DNA of 64,000 nt from JBEDUK01 sp040414485 (GTDB lineage Bacteria; Actinomycetota; UBA4738): positions 1-64,000 of the forward strand of contig JBEDUK010000027.1 of NCBI GenBank assembly GCA_040414485.1, read 5' to 3'. Under the pieces are notes generated by a model, which was not told where the DNA came from, ran no database searches, and saw only the letters and a list, made by a program, of their open reading frames with translations. Each line of letters begins with the position of its first letter. The stretch's first letter is position 1. A program made the translations under genes and the position numbers. Below are positions 41,108 through 49,264 of this stretch, piece by piece.

Positions 41108-42250
41108 CTACGCCACGATCGCCGGCTCCGCGGAGCCGCCGTCAGCCGATTCCGGGGCGGCGCCATTCGCGCCGACGCCCGCGTAATGCCCCGGCCGGTC
41201 CTCCACCTCGAACACCTTCGCGTTCCGAAGGTCGAGGTGGACGCGATCCCCTTCGCCCACCGGCGGCACCGGCAGCTCGTCGTTCGAGACGTCCGCCGTC
41301 AGGTCCTGGCCGTCGGTGAGCCGAAGCCGGAGCTTCGAGGCCCATCCGAGGTTCGTGATCCGTTCGATCACCGCACTGGTGGACCCCAGCCGCGTCTGCT
41401 CGCCGGCGATCGAGATCTGGTGCGGACGCACGTACGCGTGCACGCGCACACCCTCAGCCAGGTCGTCGCCGCCGTCGCCACTGGTCCATCCGTCGGCCAC
41501 CCGGACCCGGCCGCCATCCATGCGGCCCTCAAGGACGTTCGCGGCGCCGACGAAGCCGGCGACGAATCGCGTCGCCGGGCGGTTGTAGACGTCGTCCGGC
41601 GTGCCGACCTGCTCGACCCGCCCCTGGTGCATGACCACGACCTCGTTCGCCAGTTCGAGCGCCTCCTCCTGGTCGTGGGTGACCAGCAGGCTCGTCACGC
41701 CGAGCTCGCTGTGCAGGTCGTCCAGCCAGCGTCGAAGGTCCTGCCGGACCCGCGCGTCCAGCGCCCCGAACGGCTCGTCCAGCAACAGCACGGTCGGCCG
41801 GGGCGCCAGCGCCCGCGCCAGCGCGACCCGCTGGCGCTGCCCACCCGACAGCTGGTCCGGATACCGGTCGGCCCACGGCGCCAGTTGCACCAGCCTCAAC
41901 AGTTCGTCAACCCGCTTTACCGTTTCATCCTTGCCGACCTTTCGCACGCGAAGGCCGAAGGCCACGTTCTGGCGCACGGTCATGTGACGGAACAGCGCGT
42001 AGTGCTGGAAGACGAACCCGACCCGCCGCTCCTGGACGGGCGCGTTCGTCTGCTCCTCGCCGGCCAGCGAGATGCGCCCGGTGTCGGGCCGTTCGAGCCC
42101 CGCGATCATGCGGAGGACGGTCGACTTCCCCGATCCGGACGGCCCGAGGATCGCGGTGATCTTCCCCTCTTCGGCCTCGAAGGAGACGTCCGCCACTGCG
42201 CGGAACGATCCGAAGCTCTTGTTCAACCCCTCGACGACGATCCCGGTCAT
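41108..42250 (-). CDS. cysA: Sulfate/thiosulfate ABC transporter ATP-binding protein
   Basis: The 380-residue CysA-type ATPase has Walker A GPSGSGKST, Q-loop FVFQHYALFRHMTV, signature LSGGQRQRVALARAL, Walker B VLLLDEPFGALDARV and H-loop LVTHDQEEALELA. The C-terminal TOBE-like region includes VHAYVRPHQISIAG. FRHMTVRQN and the permease neighbours are typical of sulfate importers. ATG 42250 overlaps the cysW stop by 4 bp. Confidence 0.94.
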   Translation of the reverse strand: MTGIVVEGLNKSFGSFRAVADVSFEAEEGKITAILGPSGSGKSTVLRMIAGLERPDTGRISLAGEEQTNAPVQERRVGFVFQHYALFRHMTVRQNVAFGLRVRKVGKDETVKRVDELLRLVQLAPWADRYPDQLSGGQRQRVALARALAPRPTVLLLDEPFGALDARVRQDLRRWLDDLHSELGVTSLLVTHDQEEALELANEVVVMHQGRVEQVGTPDDVYNRPATRFVAGFVGAANVLEGRMDGGRVRVADGWTSGDGGDDLAEGVRVHAYVRPHQISIAGEQTRLGSTSAVIERITNLGWASKLRLRLTDGQDLTADVSNDELPVPPVGEGDRVHLDLRNAKVFEVEDRPGHYAGVGANGAAPESADGGSAEPAIVA

Positions 42251-43131
42251 GACGCGAGCTTCCTTTCCCCTCGGTGCTTGAGGATCTCGATGCCGGACAG
42301 CAGCAGCACCGAGACCAGGGCGAGGGTCGTGGCCACGATGTAGCCCTGCGCGTCCCTGCCCTCGTCGAACGCGCGCAGGATGAACAGGGTCGCGGTTTCG
42401 GTGTGGCCGGTGATCTGGCCGCTCACCACCAGCACCGCGCCGATCTCACCGATCGCCCGCGCCGTGGTCAGCGCGATGCCGTAGAGCAGCGCCCAACGGA
42501 TGTTCGGCAGCGTCACCTTGAAGAACGTCTGCAGGCTGGAGGCACCGAGCGTCCGCGCGGCCTCCTCCTCCTCGGTCCCCAGCTCGCCGAGGAGCGGCGC
42601 CACCTCGCGGATCACGAACGGGATGCAGATGAAGATCGTGACGAGCACCATCGACGGGAGCGCGAAGATGATCTGGATGCCGTGCGCGTCGAACCACGGC
42701 TTGAACCACCCCCCGGTGCCGAACATGAGCACGCACGCGAGCCCGACGATCACCGGCGAAACGGCGAGCGGGAGGTCGACGAACGCGCTGACCAGCGCGC
42801 GCCCGGGGAAGGGGTCGCGCGCGAGCATCAGGGCGACCACCACGCCCAGGACGGCGGTGACCACGACCGTGGTCGCGGTGATGATCAACGTCAGGTAGAA
42901 CGCATGGCGGACGTCGGGCTGCGAGAACGTCTCGACCCACGCGTGCCCGCCGGCCTTGATCGCGGCCCAGATGATCCCGGCGAGCGGCGCGATGAGCAGC
43001 ACCGCGGCGTAGACCAGCGCGATGCCCGTGAGGCTTCCGTGGATGAGGCGACGCCTGCGAAGGATCGCCGCATCGGATCGCGGGGCGGTCGCGTTCGGCG
43101 CCACGGGCGGAGCGGCCGTCCGCGCGCTCAT
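42247..43131 (-). CDS. cysW: Sulfate ABC transporter permease CysW
   Basis: The 294-residue permease starts at ATG 43131, overlapping the cysT stop by 4 bp. It has about six helices and the EAA-type loop EEEEAARTLGASSLQTFFKVTLPNIRW. The phrases DLPLAVSPVIVGL and ARAIGEIGAVLVVSG are characteristic of CysW. Together with CysT it forms the membrane channel. A much longer open frame upstream overlies cysT and is ignored. Confidence 0.94.
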   Translation of the reverse strand: MSARTAAPPVAPNATAPRSDAAILRRRRLIHGSLTGIALVYAAVLLIAPLAGIIWAAIKAGGHAWVETFSQPDVRHAFYLTLIITATTVVVTAVLGVVVALMLARDPFPGRALVSAFVDLPLAVSPVIVGLACVLMFGTGGWFKPWFDAHGIQIIFALPSMVLVTIFICIPFVIREVAPLLGELGTEEEEAARTLGASSLQTFFKVTLPNIRWALLYGIALTTARAIGEIGAVLVVSGQITGHTETATLFILRAFDEGRDAQGYIVATTLALVSVLLLSGIEILKHRGERKLAS

Positions 43132-44039
43132 TCCTCCGGCTCCTTCGCCGGTCGCCGCGCCACCAGCCGCTCGGTTACGAGCACCAGCACGAAGGACAGC
43201 CCGAACAGGAGCGAAGCGACCGCGGCGGCCTGCTCGGGCTTGAACTGGCTGATCAAGCCGAAGATGAACACGGGCGCGGTGAGCGTCTTGCCGATGATGT
43301 TGCCGGAGACGATCACGACGGCGCCGAACTCGCCGATCGCCCGGGCGAACACGAGGAGCATGCCCGCGGCGATCGGCGGCCGAAGATGCGGCAGGACGAC
43401 GCTTCGTGCCGTCCGGATCCGTCCGGCGCCCAGGACGTGCGCGGCCTCCTCCTCGGACCGGTCCAGCTCGAGCATCACCGGCTGGACGGTCCGGACGACA
43501 AGCGGCAGCGTCACGAACAGCAGCGCGAGCAGGATCCCGGCCGGCGCGAAGATCACGTGGACGCCGTGCCTCTCCAGGAACGAACCGACCGGCGAGGCCG
43601 GGCCGTACAACGCCCGCAGCATGACGCCGGTGACCAGCGTGGGAATGGCGAACGGGATGTCGACGATCGTCGACAGGGCCGCCCGCCCGGGGAACCGATA
43701 GCGAACCAGCACGTACGCGATCAGTGTTCCGAACACCCCGTTGATCACCGCGGTCAGCGCCGCGAGCACCAGCGTGAGCTCGACCGCCTTCCACGCGCCG
43801 GGCGCGGCGAACGCATCCTTCAGCGCACCGAAGCCGTTGCCGAAGCCGCGCGTGAGCACCGCGACGATCGGCAGCGCGACCATGACGGCCAGGTACAGCA
43901 GCGCCGTGGCGCGGAGCCCCCACCGGCCCCACGGGGGGCGCCGGCGGGGGCGGGGGGCCGCGCCCCCTCCCGCGCCGGGGTCGAGGCGCGGGAGGGGTGG
44001 GCGGGGAGGTGCGTCGAGTGAGCCGGTCCGTGTCGCCAT
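43128..44039 (-). CDS. cysT: Sulfate ABC transporter permease CysT (CysU)
   Basis: The 303-residue permease has an unusually Pro/Arg-rich first 40 residues before helix one. It has DIPFAIPTLVTGVML, the EAA-type loop EEEAAHVLGAGRIRTARSVVLPHLRP and ARAIGEFGAVVIVSGNI, all typical of CysT. It pairs with CysW. ATG 44039 lies 8 bp after the binding-protein stop. Confidence 0.94.
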   Translation of the reverse strand: MATRTGSLDAPPRPPLPRLDPGAGGGAAPRPRRRPPWGRWGLRATALLYLAVMVALPIVAVLTRGFGNGFGALKDAFAAPGAWKAVELTLVLAALTAVINGVFGTLIAYVLVRYRFPGRAALSTIVDIPFAIPTLVTGVMLRALYGPASPVGSFLERHGVHVIFAPAGILLALLFVTLPLVVRTVQPVMLELDRSEEEAAHVLGAGRIRTARSVVLPHLRPPIAAGMLLVFARAIGEFGAVVIVSGNIIGKTLTAPVFIFGLISQFKPEQAAAVASLLFGLSFVLVLVTERLVARRPAKEPEE

Positions 44040-44047
44040 CGGTGCGG

Positions 44048-45106
44048 TCAGCCCTTCGCCGCCTTCAGGGCGTTCGTGAACACGCCGTTCGTGCCGAACA
44101 CGTCCGTGTCGATCTTGTTCCAGCCGCCCAGGTCGGCCGCCGTGAAGGCGTCCTTCAGCGCGGGCAGGTCACCGTTCGACGCGACCGCCTGGGTCGGGTC
44201 GTTCGGGCGGAACAAGCCGGTGCCGGCGAAGATCGCCTGGGCGTCGGCCGAGTGCAGATACGCGACGAAGGCGTTTGCCACGTTCGTCACGCAGTCCGAG
44301 GCGGCGTTCTTGTCGACCACGACGGTCGGGTTCTGGATCAGGATCGTCGATGACGGATAGACGATCGTGTCGTCCTTGCCGGCCGCCTGGGCCAGCACGA
44401 CCTGGTTCTCGTAGGTGATGGCGACATCGCCGTTGCCGGACTCGAAGTTCTTGAGCGAGTCGTTGGCGCTCTTGTCCATCACGGTGACGTTCCTGAAGAT
44501 GTTCGTGAGCAGGGACTGGGCGCCGCCGGCGTCCGCGCTGTAACCGGAGACCTTGCCGCGGATCGCCGCGCCGTACGCGCCCAGGATGTTCCAGCGGGCT
44601 CCGCCGCTCTGAGCCGGGTCGGGCGTCAGGATCTGCGTGCCGGACTTCGTCAGATCGGCCCAGTCGTGGATGCCCTTCGGGTTGTTCGGCCTGACGTCGA
44701 ACACGACAGAGGTCGTGGACACGATGCTGCTGTCCGTCACCGGCCTGGTGATCAGGCCGGCCTTCTGGATCAGCTGGACGTCCGGGACCAGCGAGAGCGC
44801 CACCACGTCGGCCTTGAAGCCGTTGACCACGTTCTGGGCCTGGGTGGTGCTGCCGCCGAACGAGGTCTGGAAGATGACCTGCTGCCCGTCGTGGGCGTCC
44901 TTCCACTTCGACTGGAAGTCGGTGATCAGCTTGCCGTAGACGTCGTAGACGGTGCTGTAGGCGGCGAGCGTGATGACCGGGGAACTTGCCGGCTTGCAGG
45001 GCCCGCGGCGGGTGTTCGTCGCGGCGTTCGAGGTGCCGCAGGCGGCCGCGAGGCCGGCGATGGCCAGGCCCGCCACCAGGGCTTTCGGGATGGTGCGACG
45101 ACGCAT
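44048..45106 (-). CDS. Sulfate-binding lipoprotein
   Basis: The 352-residue periplasmic-type binding protein has a lipobox (GLAAACGTS, Cys about 23). It has the family phrases SFGGSTTQAQNVVNGFKADVVALS, RPNNPKGIHDWADL and GGARWNILGAYGAA, the last typical of sulfate/thiosulfate-binding proteins (Sbp/CysP). It captures sulfate for CysT/W/A. ATG 45106 follows GGAGGAG. It is the first gene of the operon, behind a strong promoter and a 180-nt leader with tandem repeats. Confidence 0.94.
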   Translation of the reverse strand: MRRRTIPKALVAGLAIAGLAAACGTSNAATNTRRGPCKPASSPVITLAAYSTVYDVYGKLITDFQSKWKDAHDGQQVIFQTSFGGSTTQAQNVVNGFKADVVALSLVPDVQLIQKAGLITRPVTDSSIVSTTSVVFDVRPNNPKGIHDWADLTKSGTQILTPDPAQSGGARWNILGAYGAAIRGKVSGYSADAGGAQSLLTNIFRNVTVMDKSANDSLKNFESGNGDVAITYENQVVLAQAAGKDDTIVYPSSTILIQNPTVVVDKNAASDCVTNVANAFVAYLHSADAQAIFAGTGLFRPNDPTQAVASNGDLPALKDAFTAADLGGWNKIDTDVFGTNGVFTNALKAAKG

Positions 45107-45174
45107 CCGGGGACTCCTCCCTTCGAAGCACGAGCCCGCGCGTCACAGCGCCGCAGGTCGTGGGTCGGTGGATC

Positions 45175-45280
45175 GGTCTCCGGGTGGTCCGGTCAACCGA
45201 AGGACTTCGGGATGGTCTCCGGTGGTCCGGTCAACCGTCGGTGGTGGAATCTGCCGGTCTCCGGGTGTTCCGGTCGATCG
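45175..45280. repeat. Three tandem ~25-bp repeats in the sulfate-operon leader
   Basis: Copies at 45175-45199, 45214-45237 and 45256-45280 (plus strand) share GGTCTCCGG(G)TG(G/T)TCCGGTC(A/G)A(A/C)CG-like sequence, starting 39 and 42 bp apart, about four helical turns. They lie between the predicted transcription start and sbp. In RNA each contains CCGG-(4 or 5 nt)-CCGG and could form a small hairpin. Confidence 0.75.
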
Positions 45281-45290
45281 GTGCGCCAAC

Positions 45291-45319
45291 TGTATACGAG
45301 TCACTCCGCGGGGTGTCAA
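45291..45319 (-). promoter_or_regulatory. Near-consensus promoter of the sulfate operon
   Basis: The minus strand reads TTGACA (45319-45314), a 17-bp spacer and TATACA (45296-45291). This is the best housekeeping-sigma promoter in the window. Transcription would begin near 45284, about 180 nt before sbp. Confidence 0.75.
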
Positions 45320-45366
45320 CGATCCTTCGGCGGAATCACATGTTCGGCACCGCGCTGCGGGCCGTC

Positions 45367-46134
45367 CTACCGGCCGAGAACGACCGGGCTTCCAAGGAGG
45401 CCGACCACCAGCGCCACCTGTCCGACGTGATAGGTCACCATGATCGCGATCGGTCCGCCGCGGATGGTCCGGACGAAGCGCGTCCATCCGATCAGCGCGT
45501 CGGAGGTCACGAACAGGACGGCCCCGGCGATCGCGAACGCGCGACCCTGCGCCGACCACTCGGGCCTGCCGAGGGTGGCGATGGCGCTCGCGGCCATGGC
45601 GCTGATCGCGACGACGTAGAGGGTGACGGGGACGACGAGTTCGCGCCGCCGCTGACGCAGGATCCCCGCCCGCAGGCCGCGGAACAGCGGAACCGTCACG
45701 GCCAGGGTGACGGCGGCGCCGACCAGCAACGGAAGCAGGGGCGGCGATGTCGTGTTGAACGCGGCGACGTAGGCGAGGTGCGCGAAGAGGAACGACGCGA
45801 GGCCCGCGACGAACAGATCCTTCGGCAGCATGAGGAACACGTCGCCGGCCAGCGACAGGCAGAGCGCGGCGAGGGTGAACGCCCAGCGCGCATCGGGGAG
45901 CGGCGGTCGCCGGTAGGCGACCGCCGCGGCGATGAGCACCATGAGGGTGAGCGGCTTGCAGACGTACTCGACGCGCTTCGCGTGGCGTGCGACCGCCATC
46001 CAGTCGCATGCCGCCACCACGAGCGAGGCGACGACAAGCGCGGTGCCGGTGCTCAGCGCGGCCCGTCCAGGCGTTCGCGGAGCGTCATCGTCACGGACCA
46101 CAGGATCCAGCGGTTCACCGCGGGATGATCGCAT
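45367..46134 (-). CDS. YhhN-family membrane protein (lysoplasmalogenase-like)
   Basis: The 255-residue protein has about eight membrane helices and the YhhN pattern YVCKPLTLMVLIAA, LAGDVFLMLPKDLFVAGLASF, FAHLAYVAAF, LFVTSDALIGWTRF and TYHVGQ near the end. YhhN/TMEM86 members hydrolyse the vinyl-ether bond of lysoplasmalogens in animals; the bacterial role is less clear. I prefer ATG 46134; a TTG at 46161 would add nine residues. It is divergent from the next gene and upstream of the sulfate-operon promoter. Confidence 0.87.
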   Translation of the reverse strand: MRSSRGEPLDPVVRDDDAPRTPGRAALSTGTALVVASLVVAACDWMAVARHAKRVEYVCKPLTLMVLIAAAVAYRRPPLPDARWAFTLAALCLSLAGDVFLMLPKDLFVAGLASFLFAHLAYVAAFNTTSPPLLPLLVGAAVTLAVTVPLFRGLRAGILRQRRRELVVPVTLYVVAISAMAASAIATLGRPEWSAQGRAFAIAGAVLFVTSDALIGWTRFVRTIRGGPIAIMVTYHVGQVALVVGLLGSPVVLGR

Positions 46135-46193
46135 GGCCCGTTTCAGGCTCGGAGTGGGCAACAGCCGGCGCGTCGGGTAGAACTTGCGGTCTC

Positions 46194-47009
46194 ATGGCGA
46201 GCGAATCCAGCATCCGGGACGAGGTCGTAAAGCGACTTTACCAAGTGCCGCCGGAGCAGTTCGTCGCCGAGCGGACCCGGTTGGTGAAGGAGTCCAAGGA
46301 CGCCGGTGAACGCGACCAGGCGGCCGCGCTCGGTCGGCTTCGCCGGCCCGCCGCGCCGGCCTGGGCGCTGGCGCGGATCGCGGCCGATGATCCCGACGCC
46401 GTCGATGAGTTGCTCGCGGCGAACTCGCGTCTCCGTGACGCGATGGCCGGCGGCGGACGGGTTGGCGGCGAGCGCTTCCGTCAGGCGTCCGACGAACGCC
46501 TGCGTGTCGTCGCGCGACTCACCGACCGCGCGGGCAAGGTCCTCGAGGAGGCCGGCATCAGCGCCGGGCGGCCGGTTCTCGAACGGATCGAGACCACCCT
46601 GATGGCGACGGCGACCGACGACGCCGGCGCGGACCTGCTACGACGCGGGGTGCTCGACCACGACCTGGCGGCCGGCGGGTTCGCGGACCTGCTCGGGGGG
46701 GCCGAATCCACCGTCTCCGAGTCCCCGCCGGGCGGCGCCGGCGCCAAGAAGGACGCGGACGGCGCCGTCAGCAGGAAGCGCCGCGAGCGGCTCGAGCGAG
46801 AAGCGAGGGAGCGGCAGGACGAGGCACGGGCCGCCGAGGATGCGGCGGCGGCCGCCGAGCGCGACGCCCAGGTGGCCCAGCGGGCAGCGGAGGCGGCCGT
46901 CAAGGCCGCCTCCGTCAAGCGCAAGGACGCCGAGCGGCTGGCGAAGGACGCCTCGCGGGCCCACGAGCGGGCGCGAACCGCGGTCGACCGTCTGGAGGCC
47001 GAGAGCTAG
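46194..47009 (+). CDS. Hypothetical protein with C-terminal coiled coil
   Basis: The 271-residue product has an N-terminal helical domain (SSIRDEVVKRLYQVPPEQF, LGRLRRPAAPAWALARIA, about 1-120) and a Gly-rich hinge near 180. The last 80 residues are Ala/Glu/Arg-rich and strongly predicted coiled coil. No signal peptide or membrane helix is seen. I recognise it only as a conserved-hypothetical type common in actinobacteria; function unknown. The start ATG 46194 is clear. It is divergent from yhhN and convergent with the acyltransferase. Confidence 0.7.
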   Translation: MASESSIRDEVVKRLYQVPPEQFVAERTRLVKESKDAGERDQAAALGRLRRPAAPAWALARIAADDPDAVDELLAANSRLRDAMAGGGRVGGERFRQASDERLRVVARLTDRAGKVLEEAGISAGRPVLERIETTLMATATDDAGADLLRRGVLDHDLAAGGFADLLGGAESTVSESPPGGAGAKKDADGAVSRKRRERLEREARERQDEARAAEDAAAAAERDAQVAQRAAEAAVKAASVKRKDAERLAKDASRAHERARTAVDRLEAES

Positions 47010-47062
47010 ACCGGCGTCTCGCCCTGTTCACCACGACGGCGTCCGCTCGCCGTGACCGAATG

Positions 47063-48406
47063 TCAGCATGCAGGTGCCTCGCCCTCCGCGTGCGTGACAC
47101 CGGACCGGAACGGTTGGGTTCGGAGCACGCGCAGCACCGCGGCGCCGCAGAGGTACAGGAGCACGCCAACCCACGGGATGCCGGTCGGGCCGTGGTAGCT
47201 GGGACCGGACACGGCAACGGCGAGGAGCCCGGCCACCACCGCGGCCATTCCGACCACGGTCGCTCCGTCGCGCAACAGCCCAGGCTCGACGGGACGCAGC
47301 ACCGACCGGCGCAGTTCGATCCGGGCGAAAAGGGCGACCAGAACGGCGAGGATGACGGCGCAGGACGCGATCCACGGCACCCGCCACAGCAACCACGCTC
47401 CGGAGTGGATCGGGGGCTGCGCCATGACACCGGTCGGGAACAGCACGACGGCCGCGATCGCAGCCGCCGTCATGTGCCAGAGGAACACGGTCAGGATGAC
47501 CGCATTGGCCGCGATGACCGCGGTCCACGGCCGGGTCCGGCGAAGCCATCGGTTGGCCGCGGGCTGCAGGGCCAGAACCACGCCGACCTGCGTGGCGGCG
47601 AGCGCCATCAGTGCCAGGGTCGGTGGGGCCGTGTTGTCGCTCCCGACCATGGGGATCTCGTACGGGCCCACCACGGTCAGCCCGATCAGGACGATCAGAC
47701 TGCCGGCCGCGAACGCGAGTGCCTGCCAAGGGCTCAGCCGCAGGAGCCCGTCCCGCCAGCAGAAACCGAGCTGGTAGACCGCCAGCCAGGCGAACAGGTA
47801 GCTGCTCTCGCCCACGATCGGCACGTCCAGGCCCATCCGCAGCAGGTCGGCGAGGGCGACGAGGACCACCATCGCCACCGGGACGGCCAGCCCAGCCCGG
47901 CGGTGAAGCGCATACAGCCACGGCGTGAGCACCACCATGGCGAGGTAGGCCACCAGGAACCAGAGCGGAATGGAGGCCAGCCAGGCCGCGGTGCCGAGGA
48001 GCTTCCTGTCCACCCCGGCCGCGCGCGCGATCAGCGTCACCACGGGCAGCACCACGAAGAGCGCAGTCGTCGGCCGAAGGAGGCGATCGGTCCGCCGCAA
48101 CACCCAGCCGATGCCGTCGCCTCCCCGGGTGCGGTGCGACGCCATCGAGGCAGCGCTGGCGTACCCACCGACGAAGAAGAAGATCGGCATGACCTGGAAC
48201 AGCCAGGTGAACGGGTCGATCCAGGTCAGAACGCCGAGCGCGTTGTACCCGGACAGGTGACCGTCCCGATAGACCACGGCGACGACGAACCAGTGCCCGA
48301 GCACCACCAGGCAGATCGCGACCGCGCGCCACATGTCGGCGCTGCGTTCGCGACTCTCCGGCGTCCGCAACGCCAGGTTACGCACCGTCGACGTCAACCC
48401 GCTCAT
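47063..48406 (-). CDS. Acyltransferase 3-family membrane protein
   Basis: The 447-residue protein has about ten membrane helices. The N-terminal MWRAVAICLVVLGHW carries the conserved His of acyltransferase-3 proteins, with VMPIFFFVGGYASA following. The family transfers acyl groups to sugars, peptidoglycan or lipids at the membrane. Substrate is not visible. It stands alone, with no glycan genes beside it. Confidence 0.83.
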   Translation of the reverse strand: MSGLTSTVRNLALRTPESRERSADMWRAVAICLVVLGHWFVVAVVYRDGHLSGYNALGVLTWIDPFTWLFQVMPIFFFVGGYASAASMASHRTRGGDGIGWVLRRTDRLLRPTTALFVVLPVVTLIARAAGVDRKLLGTAAWLASIPLWFLVAYLAMVVLTPWLYALHRRAGLAVPVAMVVLVALADLLRMGLDVPIVGESSYLFAWLAVYQLGFCWRDGLLRLSPWQALAFAAGSLIVLIGLTVVGPYEIPMVGSDNTAPPTLALMALAATQVGVVLALQPAANRWLRRTRPWTAVIAANAVILTVFLWHMTAAAIAAVVLFPTGVMAQPPIHSGAWLLWRVPWIASCAVILAVLVALFARIELRRSVLRPVEPGLLRDGATVVGMAAVVAGLLAVAVSGPSYHGPTGIPWVGVLLYLCGAAVLRVLRTQPFRSGVTHAEGEAPAC

Positions 48407-48614
48407 GACATCAACCCCTGTCGATCCTGGCGCGCACAGGTCGCGACCGGGTCGAAGGCCGTACTGAGCCTATATCCCGGCCCCACCATGAGGTGAACGT
48501 GAGGCGATTCGCGCGCTTTGGCACCGGCCCAATCGCCGCAAGGCGGCGACGCGGGCAGCGACAAAGCCGTGACCCCGCCGTCATGTTCGCCATCGGGCAT
48601 GCCGAAAGAGTCGG

Positions 48615-49052
48615 ATGACCATGTGGGCCGAACGGCACATCGAGGGCCGAACCGGCGCCGGGACCGTCCTTGTGGCCGACGACGACGGCTTTTCAGCCGA
48701 GGCCCTGGCCGACCTGCTGGAGGACGAGGGCTTCTCCGTGATCGGGGTCGCCGTCGACGGGGAGCATGCGGTCGACGCGGCGCTTCGGCTCGCGCCCGAT
48801 CTCGTGCTCATGGATCTTCGGATGCCGGGGATGGACGGCATCGAGGCGACGCGCAGGATCACGTCCCGCTCGCCGTCGCCGTGCGTGGTGATGCTCTCCG
48901 CATACGACGAACTCATCCTGCGGCAGGAGGCCCGCCGCAGCGGCGCCACCGACTACCTGGTCAAGGGCTGTCGTCCCGAGGCGTTGTTCGACACCATGCG
49001 TCGCGCGATCGCGGAGCGGAACTGCGCGCGGCCGGAGGCCGAATCGGCCTGA
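48615..49052 (+). CDS. Single-domain response regulator
   Basis: The 145-residue protein is a receiver domain only: acidic patch VADDDG, phospho-acceptor Asp in VLMDLRMPGMDG, Ser/Thr in VMLSAYD and Lys in DYLVKG. There is no output domain, and only about 20 residues follow the receiver. No histidine kinase adjoins it; the nearest is at 52251, separated by peptidase genes. It resembles the receivers of NarL-type regulators (EATRRI), so a lost or separate output domain is possible. Confidence 0.88.
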   Translation: MTMWAERHIEGRTGAGTVLVADDDGFSAEALADLLEDEGFSVIGVAVDGEHAVDAALRLAPDLVLMDLRMPGMDGIEATRRITSRSPSPCVVMLSAYDELILRQEARRSGATDYLVKGCRPEALFDTMRRAIAERNCARPEAESA

Positions 49053-49191
49053 GCCTGCCGCTGGTGTGGAACGAGGACAGCTGGACGTTGCCCAGGTTGC
49101 GCCGACCCCGTGGGCCAGCGTCCCGCCAGGAAGCGCAAGGCCCCACACCCCGGACGGAGCTCACCATGGCGTGCTTCCGCACCCGGAAGCA

Positions 49192-49223
49192 GCGGCCGGC
49201 TCCCCTTTCGGAGAGCCGGCCGC
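49192..49223. terminator. Bidirectional hairpin between convergent genes
   Basis: GCGGCCGGCTC and GAGCCGGCCGC form a perfect 11-bp stem around a 10-nt loop. It lies between the converging response regulator and S53 peptidase genes. There is no long T-run, but stem strength and position suggest a shared terminator. Confidence 0.6.
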
Positions 49224-49264
49224 CACCGGCTGGTCACGGTCGCGGCGAAGCCGCGCCCGCTGGA

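Noticed and set aside
45175..45280. CRISPR-like array
   Set aside because: Only three copies with imperfect repeats and very short spacers of unlike length, no cas genes, and position in an operon leader.
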